DNA of 64,000 nt from Haliscomenobacter sp040401995. GTDB lineage: Bacteria; Bacteroidota; Bacteroidia; Chitinophagales; Saprospiraceae. The DNA lies in assembly GCA_040401995.1 (NCBI GenBank), contig JBBANM010000029.1:6127-70126 (forward strand). The letters run 5' to 3'. The stretch's first letter is position 1, and the number at the start of each line of letters is the position of its first letter. Shown piece after piece: positions 61,206 to 64,000 of this stretch. A model generated the notes under the pieces. That model had not been told where the DNA came from and made no database searches. It saw nothing but the letters and a program-made list of their open reading frames with translations. The translations under genes and the position numbers were made by a program.

Positions 61206-61955
61206 TCAAATAATTGCTGTGTAATTAACTTGAATAACCTGTCTTTCTTGTCTTTTAAAGAGAATTTCTGATTCTAACGGATTAAAGACAAACTTATGAA
61301 ACGGCTTTTCTATGAAATTTAAAACTAAAAAAAGGCAATAATGGTTTTTCAATTTCTGAGCGGTAAAATATTCTTTTTCAGTAAGAAGAATTGATCCTGA
61401 TTTTTCGCTCAAGCCTTTTACTTCAACACAAAAATATTTCTCTCCATTCAATAACCGAAAATCAAAACCACACCCCATCTGGGTCGTATCGAGTAAAGTA
61501 AATTCTGAAAACACTTGTTCATTTACATAATTTTGTTTAAAATATTCTTCGGCGGATCTTCCTGTTATCAATCTTTTTGCAATGCTATTTTTTTGTTCTT
61601 CTAGTTCTATTTTTTCAAGAAAATTTTCAAATTCAAAATTTTCAAATAAGAATCCTTGTATAATGTCTTTAAAGTCATCGAATTTAACTTTATCGAAATC
61701 ATTCATGACATTAGCACAGTAATCTCTAAGTTTGCGATTCCTCCAACCCTTACGAGAATTTGGGAAATAAGGATCAAATTCATCCCGATAGTTTTTTATG
61801 GAAGCAGGTTTTACCCCAATCGCATAGCCAATAGCGTTGAATGCTTCATGGAAACCCTTAAACCCTAAAGAGCTTAACCCATCTTCATCAAATTTAGATA
61901 GAAACAATCCTGTTAAAATCGCCTTTTGTCTGATGGATAAATTTACACTCCCCAT
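61206..61955 (-). CDS. DUF3883-type PD-(D/E)xK nuclease-like protein
   Basis: The 249-residue protein ends in a DUF3883 domain. GRSAEEYFKQNY (residues 132-143) leads to GCGFDFRLLNGEKYFCVEVKG, giving D165, E178 and K180 of a complete PD-(D/E)xK site. The N-terminal 90 residues are helical (FKGFHEAFNAIGYAIGVKPA, IKNYRDEFDPYFPNS), probably for DNA recognition. Such proteins belong to restriction systems or DNA-defence loci. Two bases upstream of its ATG lies a TAA that may be the old stop of a methyltransferase. It is AT-rich compared with its flanks. Confidence 0.75.
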   Translation of the reverse strand: MGSVNLSIRQKAILTGLFLSKFDEDGLSSLGFKGFHEAFNAIGYAIGVKPASIKNYRDEFDPYFPNSRKGWRNRKLRDYCANVMNDFDKVKFDDFKDIIQGFLFENFEFENFLEKIELEEQKNSIAKRLITGRSAEEYFKQNYVNEQVFSEFTLLDTTQMGCGFDFRLLNGEKYFCVEVKGLSEKSGSILLTEKEYFTAQKLKNHYCLFLVLNFIEKPFHKFVFNPLESEILFKRQERQVIQVNYTAII

Positions 61956-61991
61956 ATTTATTTGATCTTAAATAGTCGATTCATTTCTCGA

Positions 61992-62072
61992 TCATCCCAT
62001 ACGCATTAAGCCAATACCTGCAAAAAACTCTGCAAATGTTTTAGGGAAAGTTGTATTCTGTTGAACGATCAT
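61992..62072 (-). pseudogene. 26-codon stub of a DNA cytosine-5 methyltransferase
   Basis: From an ATG at 62072 the leftward frame reads MIVQQNTTFPKTFAEFFAGI, then GLMRMG, then TGA at 61992. FAEFFAGIGLMRMG is motif I of C5 methyltransferases, the S-adenosylmethionine-binding start of the enzyme. Everything after motif I is missing. A different frame then gives DDREMNRLFKIK and a TAA two bases before the DUF3883 gene, which may be the old C-terminus. The gap in the middle is therefore best read as an internal deletion of roughly 1 kb that removed the modification enzyme. The rest of 61956-62239 shows nothing else. Confidence 0.8.
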
Positions 62073-62239
62073 ATTAGTTTTACCTTTTTACAAAGTTAAA
62101 CAACTTCGAGTAAGTACAAAGTAATTTTAAACAATCTGATTGAAAAGGAGTAAAATTGATTTTTTCCTTTGCAAGGGAAATTAAAACAATTTTTCTTCTC
62201 GATGCGTTGCCTCTTACAACAAAATTCATCCTAAATACC

Positions 62240-62755
62240 ATGTCTGCATCCGCTACCATGCCTTATTTCATTCGGCCATCCATCAACATGGATCAGGCTG
62301 CAAAAACTGCCGCTTATCAAGCCGCAGTTGAAGAATTAGAAGCTTTGCTTACCGGCGAAACCGATCCCATCTTAAAAATGGCCAGCATCAACTCCATACT
62401 GAAATCGCATTTGACCTATTATTACTGGGTCGGGTTTTACTTGGTACGCAATGGGCGATTATCCGTAGGGCCGTACCAAGGCACTTTGGGGTGTTTGCAC
62501 ATTGATTTTGAACGAGGCGTTTGTGGTAAAGCTGCGCAGGAGCGAAAAACACAAGTAGTGAGCGACGTACATGCTTTGGCGCAAGGAACAGCACACATTG
62601 CCTGCGACCCCAATTCCCAATCCGAAATTGTTGTCCCCGTGATTGATGAACAAGGTACCTTGCTAGGCGTTTTTGATGTTGACAGTTCTGAATTGGCTTC
62701 CTTTGACGACATTGATCAACATTTTTTAGAACAGATTTTACAAAAACACTTCTAA
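62240..62755 (+). CDS. msrC: Free methionine-(R)-sulfoxide reductase (GAF domain)
   Basis: The 171-residue protein reduces free methionine-R-sulfoxide, an oxidative-stress repair reaction, with thioredoxin as donor. The GAF fold carries the three family cysteines in GTLGCLHIDFERGVCGKAAQ and GTAHIACDPNSQSEIVVPVI. The ATG at 62240 (MSASATMPYFIRPS) is preferred over an upstream in-frame start at 62156, which would add an unrelated hydrophobic leader. The LOG-family gene begins two bases after the stop, so they form an operon. Confidence 0.85.
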   Translation: MSASATMPYFIRPSINMDQAAKTAAYQAAVEELEALLTGETDPILKMASINSILKSHLTYYYWVGFYLVRNGRLSVGPYQGTLGCLHIDFERGVCGKAAQERKTQVVSDVHALAQGTAHIACDPNSQSEIVVPVIDEQGTLLGVFDVDSSELASFDDIDQHFLEQILQKHF

Positions 62756-62757
62756 CT

Positions 62758-63468
62758 ATGCCCAATACCGAGATTCAATTTTTAGAAGGCCCCCACTCCA
62801 GATGGAAGGAGTTTCGTTTTGTACTCAAAGTAATGGTTGATTTTTTTCGCGGTTTACGTGCGTTGCATTTCACCGGCCCGGCGGTAACGGTATTTGGATC
62901 GGCTCGCTTGGGCGAAACCACCCCTGAATACCAGGCCACCAGTACTTTATCGGGCAAGTTGGCGCTATTGGGTTTTACCATTCTCACTGGCGGCGGACCT
63001 GGTTTGATGGAAGCCGCCAACCGAGGGGCAAAAGCCGTTGGCGGTCGCAGTGTGGGTTGCAATATCGTGTTGCCCAAAGAACAGAGCCACAATGCTTACC
63101 TCGACAAATGGGTTAACATCCGCTACTTTTTTGTACGCAAAACCTTGCTGGTAAAATATTCCTATGCTTTTGTAGTGATGCCCGGCGGTTTTGGCACGCT
63201 CGATGAGTTGTTTGAAGCGGCTACCTTGATCCAAACGGGTAAAATCTTTGATTTTCCGGTGGTCATTTTTGATACCCAATACCACCAACACTTGCAAGAA
63301 CATTTCCAAAATATGCTGACGCGGGGCGTGATCACCGCCAAGGAAATGGAATTTATTTTATTTACCGATGATGCCGACGAGGCGGTGAAGTTTATTGAAG
63401 AGCGCAGCATTATGAAATTCGAGTTGCGAAAATACCGGCCACAACGCTGGTTGTTTGAAGGACGTTAG
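62758..63468 (+). CDS. LOG-family nucleoside-5'-monophosphate phosphoribohydrolase
   Basis: The 236-residue cytosolic protein is a Rossmann-like LOG (TIGR00730) enzyme with the PGGFGTLDELFEAATLIQTGK motif that binds and cleaves nucleoside monophosphates. TVFGSARLGETTPEY and LTGGGPGLMEAANRGAKAVGG precede it. Relatives activate cytokinins in plants and fungi, or salvage nucleotides in bacteria. It follows msrC by two bases and ends in a terminator shared with the convergent ssrA. Confidence 0.88.
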   Translation: MPNTEIQFLEGPHSRWKEFRFVLKVMVDFFRGLRALHFTGPAVTVFGSARLGETTPEYQATSTLSGKLALLGFTILTGGGPGLMEAANRGAKAVGGRSVGCNIVLPKEQSHNAYLDKWVNIRYFFVRKTLLVKYSYAFVVMPGGFGTLDELFEAATLIQTGKIFDFPVVIFDTQYHQHLQEHFQNMLTRGVITAKEMEFILFTDDADEAVKFIEERSIMKFELRKYRPQRWLFEGR

Positions 63469-63487
63469 TATTAGCATTAAAAATAGT

Positions 63488-63517
63488 AAAGCCCAGAACG
63501 TTACCATTCCGGGCTTT
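63488..63517. terminator. Bidirectional terminator between the LOG gene and ssrA
   Basis: AAAGCCC (63488-63494) pairs with GGGCTTT (63511-63517), with T- and A-rich flanks on either side. Confidence 0.75.
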
Positions 63518-63542
63518 TACCAAAGAGATTTTGGATTCGTCG

Positions 63543-63928
63543 TGGAGACGGCGAGAGTCGAACTCGCGTCCAGAGAAAGCACTCATTAGCCTTCTACATG
63601 CTTAGTTGCTTGTTTTGATCTTGGTGGAAGGGTAGGTCCAGCAACGCACCATCCTTACACCCAGCCCTGGATCTTAGAAAGTAAATCGGGCCAACCCACT
63701 TTCCCAGCCTAGACGTTGGTTATGCACGGACGCTGCCCGGTTAGGCAAAGGGCAAACTCACATGGAGCGTGCGTCTCGTACAAAGGCTTCTAATTCCTAG
63801 AATTAGGCAGCCAAGGCGTAGTTAGACTCGCCAATTGTGGTCGATAGCGCAGTAATAACGAAGTGGGCTATCATTCTCCGGCATGCTTACTAACCAGTTC
63901 ACTCTCCTGTCGATACCATTACGTCCCC
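63543..63928 (-). ncRNA. ssrA: Transfer-messenger RNA (tmRNA)
   Basis: Read leftward, the gene starts GGGGACGTAATGGTATCGAC and ends in a tRNA-like half with GTTCGACTCTCGCC and the acceptor strand CGTCTCC, which pairs with the 5' GGGGACG. CCA is not encoded after the A. The tag frame (63832-63803) gives GESNYALAA and TAA, a Bacteroidota-type degradation tag. It rescues ribosomes stalled on broken mRNAs. The 5' half, pseudoknot region and tag hairpin are complete, so it should be functional. A foldback element begins only 19 bases upstream of its 5' end. Confidence 0.95.
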
Positions 63929-63949
63929 AGGTTTGAGATCTGGTACTTA

Positions 63950-64000
63950 GAGTGTGTTTGGATTTTTTATTCGCGCTACAAATGGCCAAAATTCACCCCA
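63950..64000. mobile_element. Second foldback-element copy, cut by the window edge
   Basis: The last 51 bases are identical to 743-793, the left end of the intact 205-bp element, and are preceded by the same TTA (63947-63949). The rest lies outside the window. Identity over the visible part suggests recent movement. Confidence 0.88.

Noticed and set aside
1..64000. CRISPR arrays, tRNA or rRNA genes, prophage or conjugative modules
   Set aside because: I looked for evenly spaced repeats, tRNA-like folds, and phage or transfer genes on both strands; apart from tmRNA none could be supported.

Overview
The window looks like a chromosome segment of a Bacteroidota bacterium, probably a filamentous or sludge-type Saprospiraceae relative. 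The evidence is: a tmRNA whose tag ends NYALAA; a secreted protein with SprB-like repeats and a type B C-terminal sorting domain for the type IX secretion system; a BatA-domain protein, a dihydroorotase-like protein and a DUF4199 protein in a row; and promoters of the Bacteroidota type (TTTG, about 18-20 bases, then TAnnTTTG or a close variant). No ribosomal operon, CRISPR array, prophage or intact insertion sequence is visible.

Layout. 1-4.8 kb: start of a PhnZ-like HD hydrolase, a DUF4440 gene split by a 205-bp foldback element, adenosine deaminase, a small acidic protein and a secreted GH127 enzyme. 4.8-10.4 kb: an AraC regulator followed by a four-gene D-amino-acid run (dgcN, dgcA, a D-threonine-aldolase-like protein, an FMN hydroxy-acid dehydrogenase). 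10.6-15.7 kb: an AT-rich, defence-like block with a Fic protein and a 1284-residue PIN-domain protein. 15.9-20.1 kb: esterase, zinc alcohol dehydrogenase, ATP-grasp protein, YdeI-like protein. 20.8-26.9 kb: SprB-repeat protein, TonB receptor and a small secreted protein. 27-31 kb: a Dna2-like nuclease-helicase convergent with a NuiA-like nuclease inhibitor. 31.3-34.4 kb: AraC/alkyltransferase fusion, acetyltransferase, a gutted decarboxylase gene and an AlbA-2/ATPase regulator. 34.5-40.3 kb: RmlD-like reductase, QueE, BatA protein, pseudo-dihydroorotase, DUF4199. 40.5-48 kb: DUF1080-PA14 protein, a beta-propeller dehydrogenase fused to cytochrome c, a haem lipoprotein and a papain-like protease with a ricin-type tail. 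48-56 kb: a LytS/LytTR two-component pair, a DEAD-box helicase and an ethanolamine set (permease, eutB, eutC). 56-64 kb: GH3 beta-glucosidase, SET protein, membrane protein, a restriction-like nuclease pair whose methyltransferase is reduced to a 26-codon stub, free-methionine sulfoxide reductase, LOG-family protein and ssrA.

Most of the window is ordinary metabolic and secreted-enzyme content of a polymer-degrading heterotroph. Its unusual side is gene decay and mobile DNA. A foldback element with GAGTGTGTTTGGA ends interrupts one gene and sits about 20 bp from the mature 5' end of ssrA, with two relicts elsewhere. A second foldback family occurs twice. Four genes survive only as fragments (DUF4440, a PLP decarboxylase, a DJ-1/PfpI protein, a C5 methyltransferase). 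The most notable points are the nuclease pair that has outlived its methyltransferase and the AT-rich PIN/helical giant beside an apparently self-regulated Fic protein.
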